A stretch of DNA of 64,000 nucleotides, from assembly GCA_902801175.1 (NCBI GenBank), contig CADCHF010000015.1:1-64000 (forward strand), read 5' to 3'. Position numbers and translations under genes: made by a program. This document shows positions 1 through 8,023 of the stretch, in pieces (positions within the stretch are counted from its first letter, which is position 1; each line of letters starts with the position of its first letter). Under the pieces are notes generated by a model. It searched no databases. It was not told the origin of the DNA and saw nothing but the letters and a program-made list of their open reading frames with translations. Origin of the DNA: an uncultured Coriobacteriaceae bacterium (lineage in GTDB: Bacteria > Actinomycetota > Coriobacteriia > Coriobacteriales > Atopobiaceae).

Positions 1-7
1 CACGCAC

Positions 8-48
8 GCAAAAGGAGGCCCCTCGGATCTTGCCGAGAGGCCTCCCCT
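8..48 (-). terminator. Rho-independent terminator of the S10 peptidase gene
   Basis: GGAGGCC and GGCCTCC arms, with an inner CTCGG/CCGAG pairing, form a strong hairpin. On the minus strand it is followed by a short U run, read as aaaa on the plus strand. It lies about 60 bp downstream of the stop codon of the minus-strand peptidase gene. Confidence 0.8.
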
Positions 49-110
49 GGGTGTCTGCAGAGTACGCCGGTGCGCCGGCTCGGTAGCGTGCCGCTGCTTG
101 ACGCCTTGCT

Positions 111-1622
111 CTACGCCTTGGCGTAGAAGGCCTCCATGTCGGCACCAAGCTGCTCGAGCGTGGGCACGTCCACGTAGGCCATGTGGCCGCAGCCGTAGCG
201 ATGCCACTCCAGGCGCTCCTTAAGCTGGGGCGACAGGAACTGGCAGCTCATGTCGTGCACCACGTTCCAATAGGTGGTGGCAGCATCGTAGCGACCGCCC
301 AGGATGCACACCTTCATGTGCGGGTTGCGGCGCATGGCAACGGCGATGTCGTAGGCCACGTTGGGCGAGGACATGGGGTATCCAAAGCCGGGCTGCAGGT
401 GCTCCCACTTCCAGTTGACGCCCACGTTCTCGTAGTTGCTGCCCAGGTAGCGCGCGGGGGCGTTGTAGTGCAGGTCGTCGTGCAGGAAGGCGCGGAAGGC
501 GTTGGTCCAGCTTGCGTCCACGGCGTCATCGGCAGCGTCCTCACCGGCAAACCAGTCGGACGACTGCTGCACGGCAACCGGGGCGTCCGAGGCAAAGCGC
601 ATGTCAAGGCGGCCGATGGCCTTGCCCTCGCTGGCAAGCAGGTTGCGGCGGAAGTCCTCGAGCGTGATGCGCAGGCGACGCTGGCGGACGAGCGTCTCGG
701 GCAGGCCAATGAACTCAGAGAGCTGACGGGCAACTTCAGCCTCGCGCTCGGGCGAGAGGCGGTCGCCGCGGAGCAGCGCCGGGGCAAGGACGTCCTCGGT
801 AAAGTCCATGGCCTGGTCAAACCACTCGTCCTCGTCCACACCCTGGCCGGCCTTGCCAAAGAACTGCGCGGTCGCGGCCATGGTGGGGGTCATGCCCAGG
901 TGATAGAGGTCCTCGCCCTCGATGGTCTGCACCCAGTCAAAGATTGCCGAGAGCATGACCACGCCGGCGACCTTCACGCTGCGCTCGCCCAAGAGGCGCA
1001 TGAGCACGGCGTTGCGCACCGTGCCGTAGCTCTCGCCAAAGAGGTAGAGCGGCGACATCCAGCGGCCGTTCTCCTCGAGCCAACTGGTGATGGCGCGGGC
1101 AAAGCAGTCGGCGTCACCGTCCACGCCAAAGATCTTCTCCTTGTCGGCACCCTCGGCAACCGTGGAGTAACCCGTGCCGAGCGCGTCAAGAAAGACCAGG
1201 TCAGACTGGCGAAGGAGCGTCTGGGGGTTGTCCTCGACCTCAATGGGATAGGCCAGGTGGTTGACGCCGTCGGTCTTGACGCGACGCGGACCAATGCCTC
1301 CAAAGTTGATGGGCACCGAGGCACAGCCCGGGCCACCGTTGTAGCAGAAGGTGACGGGACGTGCGGGGTCGGGCGTGCCGTCGGCCGTGGTCTTAACGTA
1401 CGAGAGCGAGAACATCTGGCCAATGAGGGCGCCGGTGTCGCTGCGAACGTCGAGGTGCGCGGCGGTTGCCTTGTAGTCGATGTGCTCGCCCGCCGACTCC
1501 CATGCCAGGGTGGCCGAGGCGCTCTCGGGCGTCTTGAGACGTGGGTCAGCCGGCACGGTCATAAAGGTGTCGTTTGGGATCTTGGACTGCGGCTTTTCCT
1601 GCGTGGCTTCGTTTTCTGCCAT
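111..1622 (-). CDS. S10 family serine carboxypeptidase-like protein
   Basis: This is a 503-aa member of peptidase family S10, an alpha/beta hydrolase that removes C-terminal residues from peptides. The sequence shows the oxyanion-hole block YNGGPGCAS, the nucleophile block FGESYG, a late Asp in GGRYDAATTYW and the catalytic His in GCGHMAY, in the family order, so the triad is complete. There is no signal peptide or membrane segment, so a cytoplasmic enzyme acting on peptides is likely (inference). The ATG at 1622 is chosen because AAAGGAG lies just upstream; an upstream in-frame start exists, but its extra residues look like intergenic sequence. It is monocistronic, with its own promoter and terminator. 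Substrate specificity cannot be read from the sequence. Confidence 0.9.
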   Translation of the reverse strand: MAENEATQEKPQSKIPNDTFMTVPADPRLKTPESASATLAWESAGEHIDYKATAAHLDVRSDTGALIGQMFSLSYVKTTADGTPDPARPVTFCYNGGPGCASVPINFGGIGPRRVKTDGVNHLAYPIEVEDNPQTLLRQSDLVFLDALGTGYSTVAEGADKEKIFGVDGDADCFARAITSWLEENGRWMSPLYLFGESYGTVRNAVLMRLLGERSVKVAGVVMLSAIFDWVQTIEGEDLYHLGMTPTMAATAQFFGKAGQGVDEDEWFDQAMDFTEDVLAPALLRGDRLSPEREAEVARQLSEFIGLPETLVRQRRLRITLEDFRRNLLASEGKAIGRLDMRFASDAPVAVQQSSDWFAGEDAADDAVDASWTNAFRAFLHDDLHYNAPARYLGSNYENVGVNWKWEHLQPGFGYPMSSPNVAYDIAVAMRRNPHMKVCILGGRYDAATTYWNVVHDMSCQFLSPQLKERLEWHRYGCGHMAYVDVPTLEQLGADMEAFYAKA

Positions 1623-1701
1623 AGATGCTCCTTTGTGGTTGGGGTCTGCGAGAGGGCAGCGCATGGCGCGACTCCGCTCGCGATTTTGTTGCAACTTTGA
1701 C

Positions 1702-1731
1702 AGTATACGCCTGGAAAGCCGCTGGTGGACA
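1702..1731 (-). promoter_or_regulatory. Possible promoter of the S10 peptidase gene
   Basis: On the minus strand a TATACT -10 box (1702-1707) is preceded, 18 bp away, by a weak TGTCCA -35 box (1726-1731). It lies about 80 bp upstream of the peptidase start codon. This rests on consensus matching only. Confidence 0.35.
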
Positions 1732-1930
1732 GGGACGAGGTAGCGTGCGGCGCTTTGTGCGAAGGCGATTGGGCTCCATGCAGCTGGCGCTCGCTGGCAC
1801 CTGAGAAAGGGCACTGCATGAGCGCTGGTTAAGGGCCGAGCTCTCCCCCATTGGCTTTGCGAGACTATGTGTTGGAGACAGTCACAATTCTGACCGCTTC
1901 GTGAAGCTCAAAAAGTTTTCAAATTGGCTC

Positions 1931-1962
1931 TTGCATTCTCATTGCGGATGAGTCAATATAAT
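1931..1962 (+). promoter_or_regulatory. Probable promoter of the tRNA-His/tRNA-Lys unit
   Basis: A perfect TATAAT -10 box lies at 1957-1962, about 28 bp upstream of tRNA-His. TTGCAT at 1931-1936 could be the -35 box, but the spacer would be 20 bp, which is long. The -10 element is convincing and the -35 element is not. Confidence 0.45.
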
Positions 1963-1989
1963 CTAGCCGCGTCACGAGGTGGCCAAAAC

Positions 1990-2066
1990 GGTGGGTGTGG
2001 CTCAGTTGGCAGAGCGCTGGGTTGTGGCCCCGGAGGTCGAGGGTTCGAGTCCCTTCACCCACCCCA
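1990..2066 (+). tRNA. tRNA-His (GTG anticodon)
   Basis: The acceptor stem GTGGGTG (1991-1997) pairs with CACCCAC (2056-2062). The anticodon loop TTGTGGC gives GTG, the T arm contains GGTTCGAGTCC, and CCA is encoded (2064-2066). A G at 1990 pairs with the discriminator C, the extra G-1 that identifies histidine tRNA. It is co-transcribed with the following tRNA-Lys. Confidence 0.96.
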
Positions 2067-2091
2067 TTTGGCGCCCCTTACAAGTGCATAT

Positions 2092-2167
2092 GGACCGGTA
2101 GCTCAGCTGGTAGAGCAGGGGACTCTTAATCCCAAGGTCCAGGGTTCGAATCCCTGCCGGTCCACCA
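2092..2167 (+). tRNA. tRNA-Lys (CTT anticodon)
   Basis: The acceptor stem GGACCGG pairs with CCGGTCC, the D arm reads GCTCAGCTGGTAGAGC, the anticodon loop is CTCTTAA, the T arm contains GGTTCGAATCC, and CCA is encoded at the 3' end. It lies 25 bp after tRNA-His and is followed by a terminator. Confidence 0.96.
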
Positions 2168-2176
2168 CGTACCCTC

Positions 2177-2200
2177 AGCCTCCCCCACGGAGGCTTTTTT
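2177..2200 (+). terminator. Terminator of the tRNA-His/tRNA-Lys unit
   Basis: AGCCTCC and GGAGGCT form a 7-bp stem with a short CCCAC loop, followed at once by TTTTTT. It begins 9 bp after tRNA-Lys. Confidence 0.9.
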
Positions 2201-2255
2201 CATGCCGCGATTCTGGGGGCGAGCTGTGCCACGGGGACGTATCGGGAGTCACCAT

Positions 2256-2446
2256 GGCTGTGTCAGGGGGACGTATAATTTGACACACTTAATCATTCCA
2301 ACAGGATAGATGGACCTTCAAGAGCAGCCGACATCAGGTCAGACGAGTTTCCAAGTGTGTCAAATTATACGTCCCCCTGACACAGCCTCTCCCGACGCGC
2401 ATTCCACCTGGGGTGTCTCAAAGTGTACGTCCCCCCCATGACACAC
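2256..2446. repeat. Paired palindromic intergenic repeats (GTGTCA/GGGGACGT type)
   Basis: A 35-bp unit at 2256-2290 is repeated as an exact inverted copy at 2353-2387. A third, diverged copy lies at 2411-2446. Each unit is itself partly palindromic, with TGTGTCA at one end, GGGGGACGTATAA in the middle and TGACACA at the other. The 62 bp between the first two copies shows no gene. Related pairs recur near 4.1, 26.2, 31.4 and 36.5 kb, so this is a dispersed REP/BIME-like family. The three copies fill most of the gap between the tRNA terminator and the next gene. Confidence 0.8.
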
Positions 2447-2538
2447 CCCTCCCCTGACGCCCCTCCAACGCACAGGCGGGCGAGTCCGAAGCCTCGCCCG
2501 CTCCCCTGTTGTCACTCGCCTCTCGCGCGCCCGGTCTC

Positions 2539-2940
2539 CTAGAACTCCACGGTCCTGGGCTCGGCAGTGAAGCTCGAGAACGTGGCCACGCCGTCCTCGA
2601 TGTAGTACACCACGGTGTTGCCGTCGCCCACGGCGTACATCTTCTGCAGGCTGGGATAGGCGTCAAGCATGGACTGCTGAGCCTCCTCGCGCGGATCCTC
2701 CACCAGCTTGCCGGCAACGCGCAGCCACGTGCCCTTGGCAAAGCCACAGATCTCAAACTTAGGATTGGCTTCAAGCTGCTTGGAGACGTCCTTCTTCTTG
2801 CCGGTCTGAATGTAGAGCTTGCCCTCAAAGATGTGAGCCGTTCCAAACGGACGAACGCGCGGCTGGTCGCCATCGACCGTTGCCAGGTAATAGGTGCCGA
2901 CTTCCTTCAGAAAGTCGCAGACCTCGTTGATTGCCGCCAT
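2539..2940 (-). CDS. Pyridoxamine 5'-phosphate oxidase family protein
   Basis: This is a 133-aa single-domain protein of the split-barrel FMN-binding fold (PNPOx-like family). It has the typical N-terminal block LATVDGDQPRVRPFG, the KLYIQTGKKKDVSKQL segment and the NPKFEICGF segment. Proteins of this size in gut and oral anaerobes are usually annotated as flavin- or heme-binding oxidoreductases of unknown substrate, not as true PdxH enzymes. The start at 2940 is preceded by AGAAGGG. It stands alone between the repeat array and the HAD phosphatase gene. The family call is firm and the substrate is unknown. Confidence 0.88.
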   Translation of the reverse strand: MAAINEVCDFLKEVGTYYLATVDGDQPRVRPFGTAHIFEGKLYIQTGKKKDVSKQLEANPKFEICGFAKGTWLRVAGKLVEDPREEAQQSMLDAYPSLQKMYAVGDGNTVVYYIEDGVATFSSFTAEPRTVEF

Positions 2941-3045
2941 GATTCATACCCTTCTACTATGAATTGCCCGACACGACCATTATGCGCATTTTGCTCGCAG
3001 CACACAGCAGCCGATACGCCAATCGGCCTCGGCCTGTCCCAAACG

Positions 3046-3930
3046 CTAGTCGGCATATCCGCGCGGCACGTGGACGGCCGGCTCCCACAGCTGGCTCTCG
3101 TCCATAAACGCGGGCATGCGACCCTCGCGTGCGGCAGCCGCAATCTCAAAGCAGGCATCGGCCACGGCGTCGTCGGCCGAGGCGCCAATGTGCCAGCGCG
3201 CGTCGCGGCGCACTGCCGGCACCGCATTGGCCACCGCCACCGAGTTGGGCACCGAGTAAAGCATGTTGAGGTCGTTCTCCTCGTCGCCAAACGCCGCGAC
3301 CTCCTCAAACTCAAAGCCCAGGTACTGGGCAAGCAGGCACACGGCCGAGTCCTTGCCCCAGCCGGAGGGTAGCAGGTCAATGTAGTTGGGGCCGGGATAG
3401 ACCATGTTGAACTCGGGGCACGCTGCCACGAGCGCCTGGCGCACCTCAAAGCGCGGCGCCACGCCAGGACCGTGGCCCACGCGGATGTTTGCCTTGTAGT
3501 ACGGGTGGTCGCTCACGCCGTCTACCAGGTACGCCTTGTTCCAAAAGGCCAAGCCGTACTTCTCGACCTCCTCGGCCGTGCAAGAGACCAGCTCGACCTC
3601 GTGGCCCTTATAGAGCCCCAGTGCGTAGCCCTCGTAGTGGCTGATGACCTCGGCAGCGCGAACCAGCGCGTCGTGGCTGTGGTACTGCGTGTGAATGAGC
3701 TGGCCGTCGGCGTAGATGCGCTGACCGTTGGAGGTGATGGCCGTCTGATAGCAGGCCTCGTCACCGCAGAAGAGCTTCTTGATAGCGCTCATGCGACGTC
3801 CCGTGACCACAGAGAACTCCACGCCCGCGTCGTGCAGGGCATGCACGCTTGCCAGGGCATGCTCGGTCGCGTGTTCGCGACCTACGGCCACGAAGGTGTC
3901 GTCGATGTCTGTGACCACGAGCTTAATCAT
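3046..3930 (-). CDS. HAD superfamily (Cof-type) sugar-phosphatase-like hydrolase
   Basis: This 294-aa HAD hydrolase belongs to the Cof/IIB subgroup, cytoplasmic phosphatases that act on sugar phosphates and similar metabolites. Motif I is DIDDTF near the N terminus (nucleophile first Asp), motif II is in SVVTGR, and motif IV is GDEENDLNML near the C terminus, with a large IIB cap between. The ATG at 3930 is chosen because GAAGGAG precedes it; a longer in-frame start at 4080 adds an Arg-rich stretch derived from the intergenic repeats. A TATGAT -10-like box lies upstream on the minus strand, inside a 13-bp sequence shared with the hom promoter. Substrate unknown. Confidence 0.9.
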   Translation of the reverse strand: MIKLVVTDIDDTFVAVGREHATEHALASVHALHDAGVEFSVVTGRRMSAIKKLFCGDEACYQTAITSNGQRIYADGQLIHTQYHSHDALVRAAEVISHYEGYALGLYKGHEVELVSCTAEEVEKYGLAFWNKAYLVDGVSDHPYYKANIRVGHGPGVAPRFEVRQALVAACPEFNMVYPGPNYIDLLPSGWGKDSAVCLLAQYLGFEFEEVAAFGDEENDLNMLYSVPNSVAVANAVPAVRRDARWHIGASADDAVADACFEIAAAAREGRMPAFMDESQLWEPAVHVPRGYAD

Positions 3931-4098
3931 GAGGGGCTCCTTCGCTGCTGAGGTGATGTCAACCAAACGTATCATACTTGCACGAGTGTGGCGGGAGCGG
4001 CGAGATCCGGACAACGAGGAGTGTGCCCGAGGTCCGTGGGCGACCTGGGAGGCGGTGTGTCTGCGGGGACGCTTTCGCATGCAGGCGACCTGGGGGTG

Positions 4099-4222
4099 GG
4101 TGTGTCATCGGGGACACTTTGACACACGCGAAAGACGCGCATCCTGAGAGCGCGTCGCAGCCGAAGGCGAATGCGACCTGTCAGTTGGACTGCGTGTGTC
4201 AAAGTGTCCCCGATGACACACC
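4099..4222. repeat. Exact 31-bp inverted repeat pair of the GTGTCA family
   Basis: The unit at 4099-4129 and its exact inverted copy at 4192-4222 flank 62 bp. The unit reads GGTGTGTCATCGGGGACACT and then TTGACACACGC, so it is internally palindromic too. A partial, diverged copy lies just to the left, around 4050-4080. It sits between the converging ends of the HAD promoter region and the asd terminator. Confidence 0.85.
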
Positions 4223-4249
4223 TCCATGACACACCCCTAGCTTTGGACG

Positions 4250-4285
4250 AAAAAACGGCGGGCCTCCGGGGGTGGAGGTCCGCCG
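4250..4285 (-). terminator. Terminator of the hom-lysC-asd operon
   Basis: CGGCGGGCCTCC (4256-4267) pairs with GGAGGTCCGCCG (4274-4285), with one G-T wobble. On the minus strand it is followed by TTTTTT. It lies 37 bp downstream of the asd stop codon. Confidence 0.9.
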
Positions 4286-4321
4286 TGCTGGTGAAATCGG
4301 CGCCGTCTGGTCGCCCGCTGG

Positions 4322-5332
4322 TTAGAGCAGGAGCTCGGCGATCTGGACGGCGTTGGTTGCGGCACCCTTGCGGATCTGGTCACCACAGCAGAAGAGCGTG
4401 ATGGCGTTCACATCGTCGGGAGCGCTCGTGTCGCGACGGATGCGGCCAACAAAAATCAGGTCCTGGTCGCTGGTGTCGAGCGGCATGGGATACTGAGCGG
4501 CCGAGAGGTCGTCGACCACCTTCACGCCAGGCGCGCTCTCGAGAATCGCACGGGCCTCGGCCGGCGTGATGGGCTTCTCAAACTCGGCAGTGATGGACTC
4601 GGAGTGCGAGCGCATGACGGGCACGCGCACGCATGTGCAGTTGACGCGCAGGTCGGGCAGGTGCATGATCTTGCGACCCTCGTTGCCCATCTTGACCTCT
4701 TCGGAGGTGTAGGCGTCCTCCTTCTCGCCGCCAATCTGCGGGATGAGGTTCGCGGCCAGCTGATAGGCAAACGGAGCGGTCTCGCCCACGGGCTCGCCAG
4801 CAGCCACGCAGCCAAGCTCGCGCACGAGCTCGTCGAGGCCTGGCTTGCCGGCGCCCGATGCGGCCTGGTAGGTGCTCGCAATGATGCGCTTGAGACCGGC
4901 AACCTTGTGAAGCGGCCACAGCGGAACCAGGCCAATGATGGTCGCGCAGTTGGGGTTGGAGATGATGCCGTTGTGCCACTTGACGTCGTCGCTGTTGATC
5001 TCGGGGATCACCAGCGGCACGTCGTCGTACAGGCGGAAGGCATGCGAGTTGTCGACGCACACCGCGCCGCGCTTCACGGCCTCGGGCAAAAGCTCCTTGG
5101 CCGTGCCGTCGCCAGCAGCGCCTAGCACAATGTCAACGCCCTCAAAAGCGTCGGGCTCGGCCAGCTGAACGGTAACGTCCTCGCCACGGAACTTGATGGT
5201 CTTGCCAACCGAGCGCGGGCTTGCCAGCGGCACAAGCCGCTCTACCGGAAAGTTGCGCTCCTCAAGACACTGGAGCATCTGCTGGCCCACGACACCCGTG
5301 GCGCCAAGAATCGCTACGACCTTGCCACTCAT
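4322..5332 (-). CDS. asd: Aspartate-semialdehyde dehydrogenase
   Basis: Asd reduces L-aspartyl-4-phosphate with NADPH to aspartate semialdehyde, the branch point to lysine/diaminopimelate, methionine and threonine. The 336-aa protein has the N-terminal Rossmann motif ILGATGVVGQQML, the active-site Cys in NPNCATI, the QAASGAGKPG loop and a RSHSES segment near the C terminus that carries the conserved His. The length is normal for the family. Its start overlaps the lysC stop by 4 bp (ATGA), so the two are translationally coupled. It is the last gene of hom-lysC-asd and is followed by a strong terminator. Confidence 0.97.
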   Translation of the reverse strand: MSGKVVAILGATGVVGQQMLQCLEERNFPVERLVPLASPRSVGKTIKFRGEDVTVQLAEPDAFEGVDIVLGAAGDGTAKELLPEAVKRGAVCVDNSHAFRLYDDVPLVIPEINSDDVKWHNGIISNPNCATIIGLVPLWPLHKVAGLKRIIASTYQAASGAGKPGLDELVRELGCVAAGEPVGETAPFAYQLAANLIPQIGGEKEDAYTSEEVKMGNEGRKIMHLPDLRVNCTCVRVPVMRSHSESITAEFEKPITPAEARAILESAPGVKVVDDLSAAQYPMPLDTSDQDLIFVGRIRRDTSAPDDVNAITLFCCGDQIRKGAATNAVQIAELLL

Positions 5333-6681
5333 TGCACTTCTCCCCTGCTCGGCATGTCGACCATCTCGCTATCGACAAAGGTCTGATAGATAACCTTAAT
5401 CGCGCGCTCAAAGTCGCTGTTGTTGACACCCATGATGATGCTGATCTCCTGCGAGCTCTGCGTGATCATACGAATGTTAATACCAGCTTCACCAAGTGCG
5501 CCAAAGATGCGGCCCGAGGTACCGGCGCGACGGTTCATGTTGCGGCCAACAACACTAATCAGCGCGAGCTGGTCCACAACGTTGATCACGTCGGGCTTGA
5601 GCTCCTGCTGCAGGTCGTTGACGATGGAGTAGATGGTCTCGCGCACGTCGGCGCCGTTGACCACCACGCCAAACGAGTCAACGCCGGTGGGCACGTGCTC
5701 AATCGAGACGCCGTAGCGCTCAAAGATGGTCAACGCGCGGCGAAGGAAACCGACCTTGTCGGACATGTGGGCCTTTTGGATATGCACGGCCATGAAGTTC
5801 TTGCGGCCGGCGATGCCCGTGATGAGGTGCTCGCGCTCGTTGTCCTCGGCGGACTCGCGAATGATGGTGCCACGCTTCTCGGGCATGTTGGTGTTCTTGA
5901 TCTGGATGGGGATGCCCACCTCGCGCACGGGGAAGATGGCCTCCTCCTGCAGCACGGAGGCGCCCATGTACGAGAGCTCGCGCATCTCGTCAAAGGTAAT
6001 GCGGTGGATGGTGCGCGGGTCGTCCACGATGCGCGGGTCGGCAGAGAGGAAGCCGCTCACGTCGGTCCAGTTCTCGTAGACGTTGGCGTCGAGGCAGCGT
6101 GCCACGATGGCGCCGGTGATGTCGCCGCCGCCGCGCTTGAAGAGCTTGATGGTGCCGTCGACGGTGGCGCCGTAGAAGCCGGGCAGCACAAAGCGGCCGC
6201 CGAGCTGCACCGATGCCTCGCGCAGACGGATCTGGGTGCGCTCCATGTCAACGGAGCCGTCGTGGTGGAACACGATCACGTCGGCGGCGTCGAGGAAGGG
6301 AAGCCCCAGGTACTCGGCCATGATGCGGGCGGTAAACCACTCGCCGCGGCTCACGATGTACTCAGGCGAGAGGCTCTTGATGACCGAGGAGAACTCCTCG
6401 AACTTGGCCTCGATGGGGTACTTCACGCCCAGCTCGCGGGCGATCTCGGCAAAGCGGTCCTGGATGTCCTTGAGCAGGCTCGAGCAGTCGACGTGGTAGG
6501 CGATGTGCGCGTTTACCAGCAAGAGCAGGTCGGTGATCTTGTTGTCGTCGGAGAAGCGCTTGCCCGACGCCGAGACGACCACGTACTGGCGGTCGGGGTC
6601 CGCGCGAACGATGTCGCGCACCTTTTTAAACTGGCCCGCGTCGGCGACGCTGGAGCCTCCAAACTTAGCGACCTTGATCAT
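5329..6681 (-). CDS. lysC: Aspartate kinase with C-terminal ACT domains
   Basis: Aspartokinase phosphorylates aspartate in the first step of the aspartate family pathway. The 450-aa monofunctional enzyme begins with KFGGSSVADA (the phosphate-binding KFGGSS motif). It continues with FKRGGGDITGAI and the TDVSGFLSADPRIV block of the catalytic domain, and ends with two ACT modules (for example ISVVGRNMNRRAGTSGRIF). ACT domains are usually the site of feedback inhibition by lysine or threonine; which ligand applies here cannot be told. It is 12 bp downstream of hom and overlaps asd. The length fits the long, single-start aspartokinase III-like class. Confidence 0.96.
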   Translation of the reverse strand: MIKVAKFGGSSVADAGQFKKVRDIVRADPDRQYVVVSASGKRFSDDNKITDLLLLVNAHIAYHVDCSSLLKDIQDRFAEIARELGVKYPIEAKFEEFSSVIKSLSPEYIVSRGEWFTARIMAEYLGLPFLDAADVIVFHHDGSVDMERTQIRLREASVQLGGRFVLPGFYGATVDGTIKLFKRGGGDITGAIVARCLDANVYENWTDVSGFLSADPRIVDDPRTIHRITFDEMRELSYMGASVLQEEAIFPVREVGIPIQIKNTNMPEKRGTIIRESAEDNEREHLITGIAGRKNFMAVHIQKAHMSDKVGFLRRALTIFERYGVSIEHVPTGVDSFGVVVNGADVRETIYSIVNDLQQELKPDVINVVDQLALISVVGRNMNRRAGTSGRIFGALGEAGINIRMITQSSQEISIIMGVNNSDFERAIKVIYQTFVDSEMVDMPSRGEVQ

Positions 6682-6693
6682 GAAATAGACCTC

Positions 6694-7812
6694 CTAAACG
6701 ATGCGTGCCATGAAGGCGCTTGGATCTGCCTCGCACGCATTGGTGAGCAAGTTGCGAGCGGCCTCGGCGGTGATGCCCTCCACCAGCCATGCGCCTTCGC
6801 CATAGGGGCTGGCACCGTCTGGTGCCTCGATAGTTCGAAATACGTAGTCGCCCGCGAGAAGCGCGGGGTCGTAGGCCAGGTCGCGCGAGCGGTCGTAGCT
6901 CGGACGGCGACCGTCGCGATAGTCGAGCACGTCCTGGACCATGGCGTTGCCCGTGGGAAGGCTGCCCGCGCCTTGTCCGTAGAACTTGAGCTCGCCAATG
7001 GTGGCACCCTCGAGCGTCACCAAGTTAAAGTTGGAGGGCACGTTGGCCTCGAGCGAGCTGGCCGGCAGCGCCATGGGCTCGACGGCCACCGCATAGGAGC
7101 CGTCGCGCGCAACGCCGTGACCCAGCAACTTGACCACGCGGTCGTGCGCGGCAAAGAGGTCCATGTCGGCTTTGGTGAGGTTGCGGATGCCCGTTACCGG
7201 GAAGTCCGAGGTACAGGCCACGTCAAAGCACACCGAGGCCGAGATGATGGTCTTGTTCTTCACGTCGATGCCGTCGATGTCAGCGGAGGGGTCGGCCTCG
7301 GCATAGCCCAGCTCCTGCGCACGAGCGAGCGTCTCGGCAAAGTCGGCGCCGGTCTTGGCCATGTTGTCCACGATGAAGTTGGTCGTGCCGTTCATGATGC
7401 CCATGAAGCTCGTGACCTCGTCAATGCGACGGGCCTTCTCGATACTGGCGATCCAAGGGATGCCGCCGCCCGTGGTGGCCTCAATAAAGAGAGCGACACC
7501 GTTGGCCTTGGCGGCCTCGGCAAACTCGTCAAAGTAGGCGGCGACCACAGCCTTGTTTGAGGTCACCACGCCCTTGCCGGCGCAAAGCGCCTGCATGATA
7601 AAGGTGTGCGCCGGCTCAAGGCCGCCCATGCACTCAAGCACCAGCTCGACCTCGGGGTCGGCCAGGATGCTCGCGTAGTCTGAGGTCATGCGGGGCTCGG
7701 TGCAGCGGTCGGGAAGGTCGAGGATGTGCGCGACCTCAACGCCATCGAGCGCGGCGACAATCTCGTCGACACCGTGGCCAACCGTGCCATAGCCAAGAAT
7801 GGCAATCTTCAT
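6694..7812 (-). CDS. hom: Homoserine dehydrogenase, short form without a clear ACT domain
   Basis: The enzyme reduces aspartate semialdehyde to homoserine with NAD(P)H. The 372-aa protein shows the GYGTVGHGV nucleotide-binding motif, LECMGG, TSNKAVVA, the MNGTTNFI signature and the LGYAEADPSADIDG active-site block. Many bacterial enzymes run to about 430 aa with a C-terminal ACT domain. Here only about 60 residues follow the catalytic core, and I see no convincing ACT pattern, so feedback control may rest on lysC (inference). The ATG at 7812 is chosen because AGAAAGG lies upstream and homology begins there; an upstream in-frame start gives a GC-rich non-homologous tail. First gene of hom-lysC-asd. 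Confidence 0.95.
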   Translation of the reverse strand: MKIAILGYGTVGHGVDEIVAALDGVEVAHILDLPDRCTEPRMTSDYASILADPEVELVLECMGGLEPAHTFIMQALCAGKGVVTSNKAVVAAYFDEFAEAAKANGVALFIEATTGGGIPWIASIEKARRIDEVTSFMGIMNGTTNFIVDNMAKTGADFAETLARAQELGYAEADPSADIDGIDVKNKTIISASVCFDVACTSDFPVTGIRNLTKADMDLFAAHDRVVKLLGHGVARDGSYAVAVEPMALPASSLEANVPSNFNLVTLEGATIGELKFYGQGAGSLPTGNAMVQDVLDYRDGRRPSYDRSRDLAYDPALLAGDYVFRTIEAPDGASPYGEGAWLVEGITAEAARNLLTNACEADPSAFMARIV

Positions 7813-7936
7813 CGAGTTCCAGCCTTTCTGCTGCCCGCTTGCGTGCCGCTGCCCCAGACGGGCTCCTCCGCCAGGCGGCCCCGGCGCAGCGCCCCTTGCG
7901 GAGCGCAAGCTCACATGGTAGCGGGCTTCCTTTCAT

Positions 7937-7983
7937 TTGTGTGACACAAGTATGGTACGTGGCCATACACAGTTATCATACTT
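7937..7983. promoter_or_regulatory. Candidate operators in the hom/thrC divergent region
   Basis: Two palindromes lie side by side: TTGTGTGACACAA at 7937-7949, and the arms AAGTATG (7948-7954) and CATACTT (7977-7983). The second pair overlaps the -10 box of the hom promoter. Their position between the two arms of one pathway suggests binding of a shared regulator, but no regulator is identified. Confidence 0.4.
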
Positions 7984-8003
7984 GCAAGCAGGACATCCAT
8001 CAA
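7975..8003 (-). promoter_or_regulatory. Sigma-70-type promoter of hom-lysC-asd
   Basis: On the minus strand TTGATG (7998-8003) and TATGAT (7975-7980) are separated by exactly 17 bp. They lie about 165 bp upstream of the hom start codon. The promoter overlaps the thrC leader, so the two divergent operons share this control region. Confidence 0.65.
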
Positions 8004-8023
8004 AATACGCGAGGAGTGCCCAA

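Noticed and set aside
5221-7560. Plus-strand open frame of 779 codons opposite lysC and hom
   Set aside because: It mirrors the codon pattern of the real minus-strand genes, is rich in His/Ala/Val/Gly repeats, and has no family resemblance; a typical high-GC antisense artefact. The same applies to the long frames at 183-1700, 8000-9439, 18243-19793, 57473-58921 and others.
7937-8023. Upstream ATG for threonine synthase
   Set aside because: The added 29 residues have no homology and overlap the promoter and palindromes; the GTG at 8024 has GAGGAG at proper spacing.
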